The notes: a model not told the origin generated them from the sequence alone. DNA of 64,000 bases from Dipetalonema caudispina (GCA_013365325.1 JABVXV010000062.1:186001-250000), one strand, 5' to 3'; counted from the first letter of the stretch, positions 13,249 through 26,800 are shown. A program made the numbers and translations.

Positions 13249-15112
13249 ACATCTGGCTGGAGCATCCTTTTCTGATTGTTTATTTTTTGTATTGTTTTTT
13301 GGAATGTAACATTCCTCGAACATTACTGAACCTTAAGTGTTCGTTATTCGCCTGGATGCTGCTTTTCTTATTTTATGTTGCTATACCTGTTACTTGGCAA
13401 TTTATTGAGTCTGTCAAAAAAAAATTTTGAGATTTAGAATCAGTTTGCTATAGGTTGTTCTTACCATAACATTGTGGATATCTCATAACAACTGCCACAG
13501 TTGACTGATCATCCAGTAATCCATACAATTGATTTTGTCAACATCAGCATTAATTCCGTTCCCTATAATTGTAAACTTCATTTGTACATTGTTATTTATT
13601 ATCTCAGAGAAGATTATGATTGCTTTGTTGTAAAGATTTTGTTTCAGAAACATTGTTTGTGTATCAATAACAACGGGTCCTCATTTATTTCATTCCTATA
13701 TTGAATGCTCTGTTAATTTCTTTTCGTTGAATTTTATAGCTTTTCAAATTTTGGAAGCTTAGATCTAGTTTAAGCATAATATTTTCCAGTGGGATTTCGA
13801 AATCTTTTAGTTGTCAAAAATTTTGAAAATTTCGAAAACATGAAGCTTCTCGAACTTAGTACTAGTTATCTCGAAAAATTGGATTTCTATACATTTTTTA
13901 TGCATTCTTTCGTCCCGATAGTTCTTTCTTATGCCAGGAATGCCATTTTTCTACGTTTTAAAATAGATGCTATACATTACTTCTGTATCAACAATCTGAT
14001 TTGAACATTAGTCTTTCTTTCTGTTTTCTTGGTGTTGGCTATTTAAATGCATATTAGAGCAATATCTTTTTTTAAAGCAAAAATTTTTCGTATGTTAAGT
14101 GTTGTATTTCACATAAGGCCTTCTTCTCTGCTTGACCATTAGAACAATTCGGTCAGTTAATGTAGCGTATCTGTGAATGACCGTGGATCATTCTACACAT
14201 ACCTCTTGAAATAGTGTCTTTTATGATCATTTCATCTTTTTCTTTAGTTATCAAATCTATGTATTTTTCACCATTTTATTTACTCATTTGTTTTTGAATT
14301 CAAATGAGAATACTTTACTGCACATAAAATAGTTCATTTATATACAGATACATCTCTTCGAATAAATGAATTAAATGGAATGAAATTTTAGCTGGGCAAT
14401 CATGTATCTAACTGAATCTCATCTATCATATATGAATTTCCACACCTCATTTAACCGTATGTGATTAACATATAGATCACTAACCAAGTTGAGATATTAA
14501 TAAGTAGGATACGGTTATAGATGCAGTAAAAATGTAGCGATATTGAACTACTTCAACTGTTCCCTACATCTTTTCTTCCTTATTATTTGCTAACAATTTA
14601 TTCCTTTAAAGCCTTATCTTCAAAAATGAATGATTTGCTCTTGTTAGGTCAAAGTGTGCAATAACCATCTGAACTCTCTGCTTTTACCGTTCTTTCCTTG
14701 TAAATACTTCGCATCCAATACGGAATATTTCCTGAAATGATTACTTCCATTTCAGCAGCAATAATATCAATTTTTGAGATGAATATCGAATGGGATTTGA
14801 AATTTTCAATAATGGTCGCAATGTTTTCATGAGGAATCAGGAGACTAGGCTTTTTTTGATGGTTGGGTTTATTTTACTTGGATTGGATTTATGGCTTTCT
14901 TATTGTTTACTTAGAATTACCTGTCTAATATATCTCTTACTTATGGTTTTCGTCATAAAGAATATTTTTGTATGACGAGAAATATTCATTTAAGTGTGTT
15001 CCAAATCTTCAAAACCTATTTTTTGTAATATAACGAGAAGTATAAATTATTACCAGCGTCTTAGATCATCGTTAAAAGTTATATCTCACTCATTTCTTCC
15101 AGTAATTGCCAG
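13249..15112. other. Intergenic, formin to hmg-20
   Basis: About 1.9 kb with no exon that I can link to either gene. It holds short chance open frames, an AATAAA at 14361-14366 that could be a late polyadenylation signal, and T-rich tracts. The 3' UTR of the formin probably occupies the left part. Confidence 0.6.
15094..15112 (+). promoter_or_regulatory. Tandem splice-acceptor sites just before the hmg-20 start (possible SL trans-splice site)
   Basis: TTCTTCCAG ends at 15102 and TTGCCAG ends at 15112, directly before ATG 15113. Acceptors abutting a start codon are typical of spliced-leader trans-splicing in nematodes. Inferred from position only. Confidence 0.5.
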
Positions 15113-17802
15113 ATGTCTGCAACGTTGCATAAATCATCATCGAAAAATAGACGTCAAAAAAAGAGGGTTGTCTATATCGATGAAAATGCTCCAAAACGGC
15201 CCCGTACCGCTTATGTTCATTTCGTAAAGTATGTTACCTTCCCTTCATTGATTTATAGATTAAAATACCACTATCAGTGCGCAAGAAGTATAAAAGGTGC
15301 ATATTGAACATACTTGTAGTGAAATATAGAAATTAAAAACAAGCTTCTTAAAAGATGAAACTTTTGATTCTAGTGCGCGAAGAAAGGAGTTAGTGGATTC
15401 TGGTAGCCGTGAGGCACTACGTCAACGTAGTTTTCTTGCAGACATCGGAAAGCAGTGGAAAATTTTACCGGATGACCAAAAAAAGGTTGGATTTGATTTT
15501 ATGCAAAGGTTTGGAATGACTTATCTGAAGTTTTGGCCCTCACTGTAAAATCTGACTTTTTCTGAAAAAATATTTGAATTTGATTGACAAGAAACTATTG
15601 ATTTTTTGTGAGCTAAAATCACACATTTTATATTGGATTTATGCACTGATTATAGTACGGATTTATCGGTAAAATTTTCTGAGTAGTTTCTAGATCACAT
15701 AGGCAAAACTTGATATTTTATGTTGCCAGATTTCAACAGAATATTATGTTTCGCTGTATTTGCTCTTTCTCAGTTTTATTTCGACAAATCAGCTAAGGAA
15801 CATGCAGAATACGAGAAAGCTATGGAAGAATACAAAAAAACTGAGGCTTATAATCAATTTCAAGGTTTGCTAACTTTTTTTTCTAGACTTATTTAAATAT
15901 GATTTTGAATGAAGTAGATATCGGATATGTCCTTTATTGTTACGGAAAATGATCGTAGCCAAAACCGTATTTCGTTCTTAATTACTTCCCTCATTTCACG
16001 TTCTCTGTTTTATCCATCGTCTTTGGTTTACTCCTTTTTTTGTTTTCCACTCTTCAACAATGTGATCTGCTTTTCTTCATTGGAATTACCAGCTCTCATT
16101 TTGTGATAAATGGCGTAATCCGAAATATCAAACATAATTTCATATTTCTGTACGTACAAATATGTTCTAGGATACTTGTTCTAGAATTTCATATGTTCAT
16201 GCAATAAATAGGACATGAATAGAGAATTTATTACCAAAAAAATAAATACTAAATTCTTATTTAACTGCTATATAAATGAGGTCATTTTTTCGAATATTTT
16301 CAATAGAATGAAGTGAATTCTTATTGTATAATTACTTCACTGTGATATTTGGGATGAATCTTCTGCTTTAAAGAGAATTGAATTTCAGTCAAAAAAGAAA
16401 GAATGATGAAGCAAAGAATGCAGGAATTGAAGAGACGCAAAAGCGATGTAAAGTCCGGTGATGATGAGGTAAATCTTTTCTTAATTTGTTTGGTTTTCCA
16501 GCAGTTTTTATTTGCCGGAATAATTAGGATTTTCGGAGTAATTTCACGGATTGTGAAAACAAATTTTAATTTTGAGGAAGAAGACAAAAATGAATCAGTT
16601 GTTGCGGGTGATATTCCAATATTCAGCAAAGAATTTCTTGCCTACAATAAAAGTATGGTCCAAAATGTTCGATTGAATTTTAAATCGAATTAGCAACAAT
16701 TACGCCATATCATTTAACTGCTTTGTTGGGAAATAATTAAGGTCATAGCCATAACAAAATTTTGTTGAATTTATGGATGAGCATCTTATTTATTTATTAT
16801 TTGAATTGGTAACATTACTTCTTTATTTAATATTATTTATATGCACTCTATATTCAACATTCCCCAAACTATTGAACTGTCATATCGTATCATTTTTATA
16901 AACAATCAAGTTGTGTTCTAATCAATTTTCTTTTTAGGCCAGGAAAGTAAGTGCAAGAAGTTGCGGAAAATGGTGAGTGCTCTGCAGGAAGAAAGAGATC
17001 TCCTTAAAGCTGACATCGCAAAGTGAGTTTGTATATATATTTTTCTTTGAAATTCACTATTGCTGCATATTATTTCCTTTTAAATTCAACGTGTACATTC
17101 CACAGTGATCTACATATGTTTATAGATAAACACAAATATATATAACCAAATCAGGAGGATGTTGTATTGCATATAATGCTAATTTTGGTGAAATAAGGCT
17201 TATATTCTCTGAAGTGAGTTCGGAGTCACGCTGACATTAGCTATTATACTGAACATACAAAAGTATTGGAATAATATTATACTTATGTGGTTCGATCTCT
17301 CTGATTGGCTTTTACATCATACAACGAAGCTTTAGAAGGTCTGATTTTATAGGCTGTCAGAGAAGATGGAATTAGTATATGGACAGCAACCTGGAGCAGT
17401 ACAATGGTGTACAAAAATAAAGCAACGATGGACAAAGTTATTAATCGACGCTCTTGCATATGTTTCTGTTGATGGTAATCTGTGATTATTTGTAGTGAAA
17501 GTTTCCATCAGTTAGATGAGAATTTATCAGATCTCGAATTTCTTTAAATGTACTACATTTCGCGAATATTTATGCCAAAGAGCGGAAGAAATAGTTAGGA
17601 TTCTGGTCGTTATTTTTCGCCTTTGATATCATATCCATTTGTAATCTCGTTTTTGTTCAACTATTGTTTTGTAGGAGAATATCCAACTTCACAAAACATC
17701 GATATTTATATGAAGAAATTAAAACAATTAGTTACCGAGAATCCAAGCAGCAAGGACCTGATAGCAGTGCGAATGGCTTTATCGGAAGTGAATTTTACGT
17801 GA
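15113..17802 (+). CDS. hmg-20: HMG20A/B-type HMG-box protein
   Basis: Nuclear HMG-box protein. Vertebrate HMG20B (BRAF35) belongs to the LSD1-CoREST histone demethylase complex and HMG20A (iBRAF) counteracts it. Exons: 15113-15228, 15374-15485, 15774-15864, 16389-16468, 16577-16652, 16938-17022, 17353-17474, 17675-17802; 269 residues. The basic head (KNRRQKKR) is followed by the HMG box at about 27-100 (KRPRTAYVHFVNARRKEL; WKILPDDQKK; EYKKTEAYNQF). Then come a Lys/Arg-rich linker, the HMG20-specific motif DIPIFSKEFL near 145-155, a coiled coil at about 158-190 (KKLRKMVSALQEERDLLKAD), and a C-terminal block (GEYPTSQNIDIYMKKLKQLV) that also matches HMG20. The motif and the C-terminal block distinguish HMG20 from other HMG-box families. 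The intron at 16469-16576 is read-through open (see findings). Family certain; complex membership inferred. Confidence 0.9.
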
Positions 17803-18710
17803 AATTGTGTTTTCCGATATCAGTTATGCATTTTATTGTTAGTGTATAATTTTCGGAGGGATGTAGTCGGATTGAATTAAATCAAAGAAAATTTTCGATG
17901 CATTTCCTAGTTTTTGAATTGTTATGGATGCTATAGCGGAAGTTAATCCTCACTTGACTGTTTCACCAGTTGATGTATGCGACACCTTTTTCTTGTGTGA
18001 TATCATAAAATCCCTCAGATTTACATTTATACATTGTTCCTTTACGTGCATTGCTTTGTTATATAAAGATACAACTAAGTTCTGTGTTCGTGACATTGTT
18101 TCGGTAGATCATCGTATCCATTCAGATCCGTTGACAGTATCTTCACAAAAATTTCAACTATTCCGCCGATTTTTTTTTTTCTTTTTTTGTACAATACCAT
18201 ACATAATACACATCTTAACAAAATTGTAAATGCCAGTTCATTTAAGCTTAGCACTTATTAACAACCAATTAGCCTTTTCTGTTTTGGACATAAGTCGACC
18301 GTCCTTTTCTAAGTTATATTCTCTCATACCTTAGTTCCTTCTATTGAACTTCTTACCCTTCTGCTACGCTATTTTGTTGATTACTAAAAAAACTGCACTC
18401 TTTGGCATCTTTTCAACTTGATTCATGAATCTCATTGTTGTAGCGTTTGATGCAATTTGACAATTCGAACTTTAAAAGTAAAGTTCTGGCGAGAAAAAAT
18501 CCATCTTGCTATCATTTAGATCCGTAATTCACTAGTATTTTTTTTATTGAAGTAACGGTATTTCTTCCGAATGACCTGCGATAATTCTGAACATGCAATA
18601 ACTTACCTTTACATGCATGCGCAGAACGGAACGTATTAATATGGCAAGGAGCTTTTATCCACTACTTTCAAATCGTTAATTTCTCTTTTCATTTAAGGTT
18701 TGTTCGTGCC
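17803..18710. other. Intergenic, hmg-20 to TEX10-like gene
   Basis: About 900 bases with no supported exon. The open frame at 17924-18229 shows no motif and ends in a T-rich tract. The TTCTCTTTTCATTTAAG at 18681-18697 is an acceptor-like site 13 bases before ATG 18711 and may be a trans-splice site for the next gene. Confidence 0.55.
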
Positions 18711-20675
18711 ATGGGCAAAAAGAAGAAAGATTTCCCTAAAGCTAAGCTGAAAGTTGGGAAGAAATTGAAGAAAACAACTACTACTGACACACGAATTCAA
18801 TCCAAAAAAGTCTGTTTTCTTTAATATTCAGAAAAAGCGAAAGTATTTGATTCAGCTTATACCAGAAAGGCGTTGCTTATCGTCAATGTACAATTCTGTA
18901 TTGTATATGAATTACTTAAGTTGAGGGAAGTCTTTTACTTAAGCGTTCCAGGTTGTACTCGTGGAACAGTTAACGAAAGGTAACGATGATTGCTTATCAC
19001 ATCGTGGCTTATCACTTGATGAATTATGTCGTCAACTTGGCCATTATAACATAAATGTGAGACGAGATTCAGTAGTTGGTGTAAGGCAATTACTTTCTTC
19101 ACATCCGGAACTTATCCCGAAACATTTGCACATACTGATACCGGCTGTTGGACGTCTGATTGCATGTGACGTGAGCTTTTTAAACGATGAATACTATCTT
19201 TCAAAAATTCAATTCATATTATTTCTAGATATTCTTTTATTTTTTCTCCTCGAAACTTGATGATTAACTTCAAATACCATAATAAATTTCAAGCAATTTC
19301 AGAAGAGTGATCCATCATTTCATGCTCAACTGCGTGCTCTTTTGGAATTGTTATGTACAACGAATGCTTCAACGATTTCATCCCATTTCACGCTGTTAAT
19401 GGCTCACACTCTTCGAGCTCTAACACATCTCAGGATGGGAGTACGGATCTATGCGCTTACCATCCTGACGCTGCTAATGCGAACTTATCCTGGTCTTTGT
19501 CGAAATAGTATCGATTTATTCGATTCATTCGTAGAATTTCTGAATAGTAAAAGAATTACAGCGAACAGAAAGGTTCTTGAAAAATTTTCCTATTTGAGTT
19601 TAGTGAGAGCGAATAATTTCTTCAGTTTCTTCAGGACAATTTTATTTAAATACGCGCATATATTTATTGGGGGTGCGATCACTCTGATTGCTTGGAAAGA
19701 GTTGATAGGAAGATAAATGCATATAATTGTTCAACACAGAGTATATTAGCATAGCAGAAAATGTCATTCGTATAATTAATTTCACACGACTCAGCTTTAA
19801 TTTAGATTTGTATTGGGTATAAGTTCAAAACAACATTAAAGTAAAATTGTCCAATATTGTAATAACTCGCACATGGTATGCAGTTAGCTTGCTGATTTTT
19901 AGAAAGTTATACGATGTAGCTGAAGGTCGAATTTTTCAGTTGTTGCTAGATGGTGTTTATGCTTTCTTGCGAGCTTTCCTGGTGGAAGAATGTGCAACAG
20001 TTGGGCCTCTTCATGTTGCATCGATTAGCATTCGTAGTAAACAATATACCAGGATTAATTTAGCTTCAACCACTCAGCCGTTGATCGATTTTTGTGTGCT
20101 TGGTTCACAGCCACTACAGTCGAAATCTTCACTGTATTTGCCTGATAAATTTCTACCAATGCTGTCTGGAATTCTTTCAGTGTTTTTAATAAATGTATCG
20201 GAAGAAGAATCCTCTCCTAATGAGAAAGAATGGGTGGAAATATTTGGAATATTAAATAAAGTAAGTTTTTAGAAATGTGTGATAATACGCTAAATTAGGT
20301 TCCATAATTTTAATGCCATTCAAATGTTTCACTTATCTTGTTCTAAATCGTTCTTTATTTTATCCATTGTTTGTTTAATATTCGAACAATTTCAAAAAAA
20401 TCTTACTGATTCTAAATGTTAGAAAAATAATTAATCTAAGATTTGAAGAGGAAAAACCGAAAATTTATAACATATTTCTTATTTTCGAGAACTTTAAACT
20501 GCAGGTTCTGTCACAAATTCATGCTTCGTCTCATACTGTTCAGTTCGAAGAAGAATTAAAAAAAATATTATCCGGTACCAACTCTTTACTGAAAAATGGA
20601 AACCTATCGCAGAGAATACGTACGTCGCTGCAGACGCTGAATTTACCCAATAAACGGTTAATTCGAATGCATTAA
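18711..20675 (+). CDS. TEX10: TEX10/Ipi1-like ribosome biogenesis protein
   Basis: Member of the Rix1/PELP1-TEX10-WDR18 complex family, which acts in late 60S pre-ribosome maturation in the nucleolus and nucleoplasm. Exons: 18711-18809, 18952-19170, 19303-19572, 19940-20260, 20505-20675; 359 residues. The N-terminus (KKKKDFPKAKLKVGKKLKK) closely resembles the TEX10 start, with its KVKLKVGKK core. It is followed by helical repeats resembling the Ipi1/TEX10 N-terminal HEAT-like region (DELCRQLGHYNINVRRDSV; VRQLLSSHPELIPKHL; LTHLRMGVRIYALTILTLL). The length is close to yeast Ipi1 and far below vertebrate TEX10 (over 900), so the long C-terminal part is absent here or highly diverged. The donor after exon 1 is GTCTGT, weaker than usual. 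An AATAAA lies at 21052-21057. Family assignment rests mainly on the first 200 residues. Confidence 0.82.
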
Positions 20676-21051
20676 GAAGGATCACTCATTCTTAGTTATC
20701 ATGAGGAATTGATAGCGCTAAAATTATTCTGTGAGAACTTTTGGTTTTGTGTATGACAATTTGACTTAGAACTGGAAGCAAATGTCATAGCGATTACTGT
20801 TTAAAAATTGTTACATTTATTTCTCTGTTGCGTACTGTCAATATCATTGGAATTGGACTGTTCTGAATTTGGGATGATTAAACAGTGTAACTTAACAATT
20901 TTCGGGTTATTATTCCAACATTTCGTTTTTGATGAGGAATTTGAGTGGATGATTAATTGAAATACTGATGATTTCGCATATGTTAATTGGTATAAATATG
21001 TCTGTTATCGTTACTTTGTTGTATTTTATTTCTTGAAAAAGAAAAGAAAAA

Positions 21052-21057
21052 AATAAA
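21052..21057 (+). terminator. Polyadenylation signal candidate for the TEX10-like gene
   Basis: AATAAA about 375 bases after the stop codon, inside an A-rich run. Position only. Confidence 0.35.
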
Positions 21058-23140
21058 AATCATGTCGAGTATTTTGGTTTACATTTACTTGGAGGATTTT
21101 CTTCTATAAAAAGTAGGTGGAATATTTCTCAAGATTATGTGCGGCGCAGTTAGCTTATGAAGTATAATTAGCAAGCGGAAGTGAATGCCGTTGGGTCAAG
21201 TGTGTGTCAATCATTTAGGATTGAAATGAGAGGGAACTGCCATTTATCATTAGTATCGTTTAAACGTAATCACTAACTTATGTTCACATCTAGGTATTGT
21301 CGGAAAAAACCAAGATAATTTTATCACAAGATATGTTAAACTTCTGAATAAAAACTAATTTCAATATAATTTGTAATATTTAAAGTCTTAAATCATTTAA
21401 CTCAATAATAACTTTGTTTAAGATTAAGATCTACCACATGTCAATTTGACAGTTCTTTGTCTAAATCAATCTTGTTTACAATTTATCACATTTCAATTTG
21501 ACAATTCTTCGTTTAAACTTTGTTTATGACAGTAAATCCCTCCTACTTCTCACGCCTATATATGTCATAAAAACCGTCTAAAGTTATACATAAACCCAAA
21601 ATAACAAAGCTGACTTTCCAGCGACCGGTCAACTTCAATCACATTTAAAATCTATCAAACCTTCTACTAGCTATTCCTATTATTCATCTATTATTCGAAT
21701 AAATTTTACGTTATCGCTTAATTTCGACACACTAAAAGGGAAGGAACTTCTTTCCCAAACTAATAATCAACAAGAAGGAAATCTTTCACAACAGGTATGG
21801 CTTTCAGTATTATTCAGGTTATCTTCCCGAAACTTGATTAATACTCCATCATTGTTTTTTAACTGTGTTGAATATGTCAGATGATGATGATTGTTCATAC
21901 ATTGATTGTCTTTAGTGATATGTATGTTATTGAAATCGTTCCGATTAGTTACATCAGATTGATCGAATTTCTGTTTGATTACAGTGGATTATTTATCGAA
22001 GTGTACAGTGACAGAAATCGAACAACAGCTGAGAATTAATCTTTGGAAGTTCAATGAAAGAATATATGAACTCTTTAGATTTTCTTTTTCTTGAGTTTCG
22101 TTAAACGATTCTGCTCCAGTTCCGCATTTTCGGATTCGATTCAGCATCCTTCAATAACTGTTTCTGCCCGATTTCCGTTCGGGTTTCATTCATATTCTGA
22201 TGCATGACAGTCACCAATTATCGTCTGAGAGATATCATATAGATCTTCGGAAGAGGAAGAAGGGAAGGTTTGAAATCCAATGGCCAATGATTTGCAATGT
22301 CAACATGTTGTAAAACTTCTTAGCATAAGTGAAGTACCTAGAATTTGAACTGTGCTGTTCTTCCAAACTACTCATTACCGTGACAAGGTTTATTATGTAG
22401 AATCCATCAAATCCAGGATCATATATATAACATTTCCAAAAGACATTTCCTTAAAAATGAATATTTATTATTGCTGAAAAAATGTGTCAAAAATTGAAAA
22501 TATATGAATATTAAGCAAAGTAGCAAAGCAAGTAAATCTAGAAATATTTGAATCAAGCAAAGTATTGTTGAAATCCAAATTAAAATGGAATTTAACTAAA
22601 TGAAAAAGTAAGAATGATTACAGAAGTCAGTGAAATAGATAATGCAGTGAAAGACGCACAATATCATATTCAACTCACCCAAAATTTCACCACTCTAGTA
22701 TGCACGTTTAAAATATGAACGATGAAGGAAATATAATCATTAAAACATTGATATAAATAATTTTAAAACAGAGAGAACGTTTATTAAAATTTAAACCCCA
22801 AGTGCTTTGCAACGGAACCATTCTGTTTGCATAAATGATAGCGGAGCATGTAAAAAACTTAAAATGAGGAGGACACGTGGAATTTGAGCCAAAATCTAGT
22901 TGACCGAGACGATTAAGATCATCAGGAGAAAATTTTGGAACTCAAGAGTACAACTAATAATTCTGCCATGCAGAATAAATAAATATAAAGATAAAATTTT
23001 TTGTCAGATATAAATTTGAGTATATTATATAACTAGGTCCACGATTCTTTTCGACATGTAAGTATAGCTATTGGACCATCGGATAGCTTTAATCTTTCTA
23101 ATGATGCAAATAAAACATTACTTTGGGTGTTTTGCAAAGT

Positions 23141-23214
23141 ACAGAATAATTTATAAGCATGCATGGATTCAGAATCTACAGAATAATTTATAAGCATGCA
23201 TGGATTCAGAATCT
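23141..23214. repeat. Exact 37-bp tandem duplication
   Basis: Bases 23141-23177 and 23178-23214 are identical and adjacent (each unit runs from ACAGAATAATT to ATTCAGAATCT). Non-coding as far as I can see. Confidence 0.95.
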
Positions 23215-23895
23215 AACTATAAAGTGGAAAACTTATCCTTAGTTTTTAAAATCCGATTAAATATGAAAACAGTTATTGCTCCTACAAATTTACTAATTAT
23301 GATGACGGGAACTTCAACTTACTTCACCAAAAATAACTGTTCTTTAGTGGCAACTTCTTTACTGAATACTCTACCCTTCGTTAAAAATACAAAAAATTTT
23401 TCAAAAAGTGAAGTAAGACTTCACATTTCAGAATGTATATTATAAGGCAAACACTAAAAGGTAAGTACCAGATAGGAAATTTTGTGATATAGATGTCATA
23501 CAGTACTCTGGCACAGAATAAGACATCGGAAATTGTTATCAAACAAAACCATGAGGCATGAAATTTCTATAAAAAATCAGATCAACTTCAACACAACATG
23601 AGCAACATGAAAAGCCTGAACATAACAACCTGTATAAGAGGATATTAGATGGATTGACGTAGTAAAAGTTGTACTGTACGACGAAATGAACTTGATAAAC
23701 AAGTTCACGGTCGGAGCGCATCAGTATCAAAGAAATTCCTGCCATATTAAGGCGCAGCATATTATTATTTAATATTATACATGCAACCCACTCTAATTCT
23801 ATATTCACTAATAGTTCAAAACCCAAGTTTACAGAATACATCAAAATTTCGGGTTGAAATCCAAAATTTCAAGTCTAAAATAACCGCCACCACTA

Positions 23896-26800
23896 TCAAC
23901 TGTTCAAGTTAGCATTTTCAAAAATATCAGTGTCAGCAAAATGTTCACTCTTACTCGAAATATCTTCCAAAATACTTATGCCAATTTTACGCCCACGTGT
24001 CTCCTGCTCCACTTGCCACTGTGCCAACAACAGATTTGAGTAAGTCAACGGGCTGTTATAGTACTTCACATAATTAATCGTTTCAGCAGTAGGAAATATG
24101 AGGTCGAAATTACCGGAACGATCTAATTCGTCTTCAAATTCAATCAAAATTCGTGCGTCACAACCCGTCAGTTCATCCAGTATCTTTTGGTCAATTTTCT
24201 ATAATTTTTTTTTTTTTTTTTTGAAAGTAACCTATTTAGATTCCAAAGGTTTTAAAGATTTACAGTTTCTGCTGAATTTTAAAAATTGGGAACTTGTACA
24301 TAGAAACAAAATTTAGTCCAAAATATCCTTATAATTTCGGTTAGAACAAGGGATAAAGAAGAATCCGTTATTATTAATCCACCCACCAAAAAAAAATAAT
24401 AGAGATCCATGACCTGCTGTTAAAGTGAACAAATGAATTTCTCACCCTATTCCTCTTAAAATATTCAAGGTGATACCGCTCCTTCTTCAAATCTTCTTCG
24501 CTTTTATTACCGTCAAATGATTTCACGCGATAATCCATTGATAGCGCGTTATTTTTGTTGCTGAAACTTTCACAGAATTTGCAACAAAATTTTCTTAATA
24601 CTGAACAGGTAATGAGCACCTTGTTATTTTCCTACTTAGGACTTTCGAAATTAGGAATTAGAAGCGTACTCACCTCATATCTGGTGGTATCTGGATACCA
24701 CAGAGATTGAGTACGTCCTTTGCAAGCGTTGTTTTGACAGCTATATCTGTAGGTGTTGCACAGTGTAATGAAGGTGAAATATTCACCTGAAAATTAGTAT
24801 ATATGGAAATCTATCATATTTATTTTGCGTATATTTGGAAGCTAACTTCGAGTGGATTCTTCAACTTCGAAATTTACAGACTAACTTTCGTCGAAGGATT
24901 TCTTCAGAAAAAAGTGTAAAAACATGCTACCTCTAACAGCCAAGGCCTGAGAGTGTCGTCAAGTAAAATATCCATTCCATAAAGTTCATGACTTGTGAAA
25001 GTATACAAACTGTGTTTTTTCTGATGCGTTCGAATATGACTTTCACAGCTAAAATAAGACAATTGAGAAAATCAAGTTGTAAACATTTCCTTTCACAACT
25101 GTCTTAATTTCTGTTCAATTGAATAGCATTACACAATTCAGCTGCACTGTCTAACTTTGAACTTGAAGTTAAACAACTATGCGTCTAATTAGCAAAACTT
25201 TACTGTCAAGCAAAAAAACAGGCAACACAAGCTCTTTTCGATTTTCACGTTAACAATAAGAAACAGAGCGAAAAATTTACGCAAGAACGGCTTTGATAAT
25301 GATGTCCGTAATCCTTGGTTTAACAACATTTACATCTACATGTTCGGCTATATGTGCCCAAAAATCCGACAATTTCCATTTCGGCACTGGCGTTGTACGT
25401 TCGCCTGCTGATTGCGCCAGTTTGTTGATACTATAGTTCGTTAAATGCATAAATTTGTTCGATATCGAACTAAGTGAAGAAGAGTAGCTGTAAATACATA
25501 ACCTATATTTCAAGATGTGGTAACTTTAGATTTTCAAAATCAAAAAAAAAAGAGAACAAAGTAAAAAATCACTCCATCTGTATTCACATTGGTTCAGCAT
25601 AAAAAATCGGAACTTTCATAGAACTTGAGGAACTTCAAGAAAAAAATTTAAAGAAAATTACGGGATACTTGCGAATCGAACGAGGCCATCATTGTATAAA
25701 TATATACGCAGAGGATCGAGATTTGTCAGATAAACGTATAAACGTAAATCAAATTTTGCCGAATTAACAATTAGTGGCCGATCAATGTAACTGAAAATCA
25801 CACTTTTAAGTACTCCACTTAGTTTCTAAAGAATCCAAGTTTTGCAAAAAATCCTCGAAATGAAAACTTACTGCTGAGCAACAAGTGGTGTTTTCTTTGG
25901 AACTTGTTTAATTTTGCTAGCAATACTGATGCCCGTTCCCCGAGCAGATGCAGGCTATAACAAATAATTTTAAAGAGTTACGAACAATTTTAAGTTCTCT
26001 ATGTTTCGACTTTACATCCACTAACCAACCCATGATTCCTTCCGCTGCTTAATCCAGCAAGAAAATTTTATCATATAAATGGCCACAAGGAAGCCAGTAT
26101 AGAATTTATCCAATACAGCAAAAACATAGTTATTCCAGCATTTAAAATTTGCTTAAAAATAAGGCAAAATAGATGAATCAGAAAAATGTAAAATTCAGCA
26201 AAATATACCGGTTTAAGTATGACAATATGAGGAGGATTACCGTGAAGGTAAGCCTTCAATTTCTTGACATCCCGTGGTAGGACATAAGTCGTTGGCATAA
26301 TATGATATTCATCCGAACCCCACAGAGCAATCATTTCATTTATGTGTTGCCAGAGACGATCCTTTCGTCCCATGTGAAACGCACCAGGAAAGTGATTTAC
26401 CTATTAATAACGTTGCTTTGGGAAGGTTATGACAATAACTTACAAAACTTAGCAAAGCATTAGTCAGAAAGCATTATAAAGTTTCATAATCCTGGTAATC
26501 ACAGAAATTTAAAATGTTATATTAATTATAAATTGACAGTAAAGTCTTACTACTTATCTCGCAAAAATATAAAGAAACGATACTTTCTGATATGGCTTAA
26601 TTGTTCGATACTGAGCTGATTTCAAGTGTCGACCCCAGTAACCAATCCAAAAGTTCGATTCATCAACTATCGTAAAATGACTTGCAGCAAGGCTTTGCCT
26701 CATAACAATAGGTAAAAGACTATTTTTACACCACATCAATGTTGAGCGAATCGCTTTGCTCGGTTTTGTTACTGTAACAGGGTAAATTGCTTTATTTCAG

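Larger units (their letters stand above)
20676..23895. other. Intergenic between convergent genes
   Basis: 3.2 kb between the plus-strand TEX10-like stop and the minus-strand ttll-4 stop. It contains both 3' UTRs, a possible plus-strand AATAAA (21052-21057), a diverged duplicated segment at about 21430-21530, a less AT-rich patch at 22090-22270 and an exact 37-bp tandem duplication. The open frames at 23200-23445 (plus) and 23539-23844 (minus) have no recognisable domain and no clear splice partners; I do not call them genes. Confidence 0.6.

Noticed and set aside
13245..14004. Three open frames after the formin
   Set aside because: Phe/Leu/Tyr-rich chance frames in T-rich 3' flanking sequence; no exon signals linking them.
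19847..19939. Upstream extension of TEX10 exon 4 in the same open frame
   Set aside because: The phase-0 join from 19572 to the TTTTTCAG acceptor at 19939 gives a better helical-repeat reading; the extension has no acceptor in phase.
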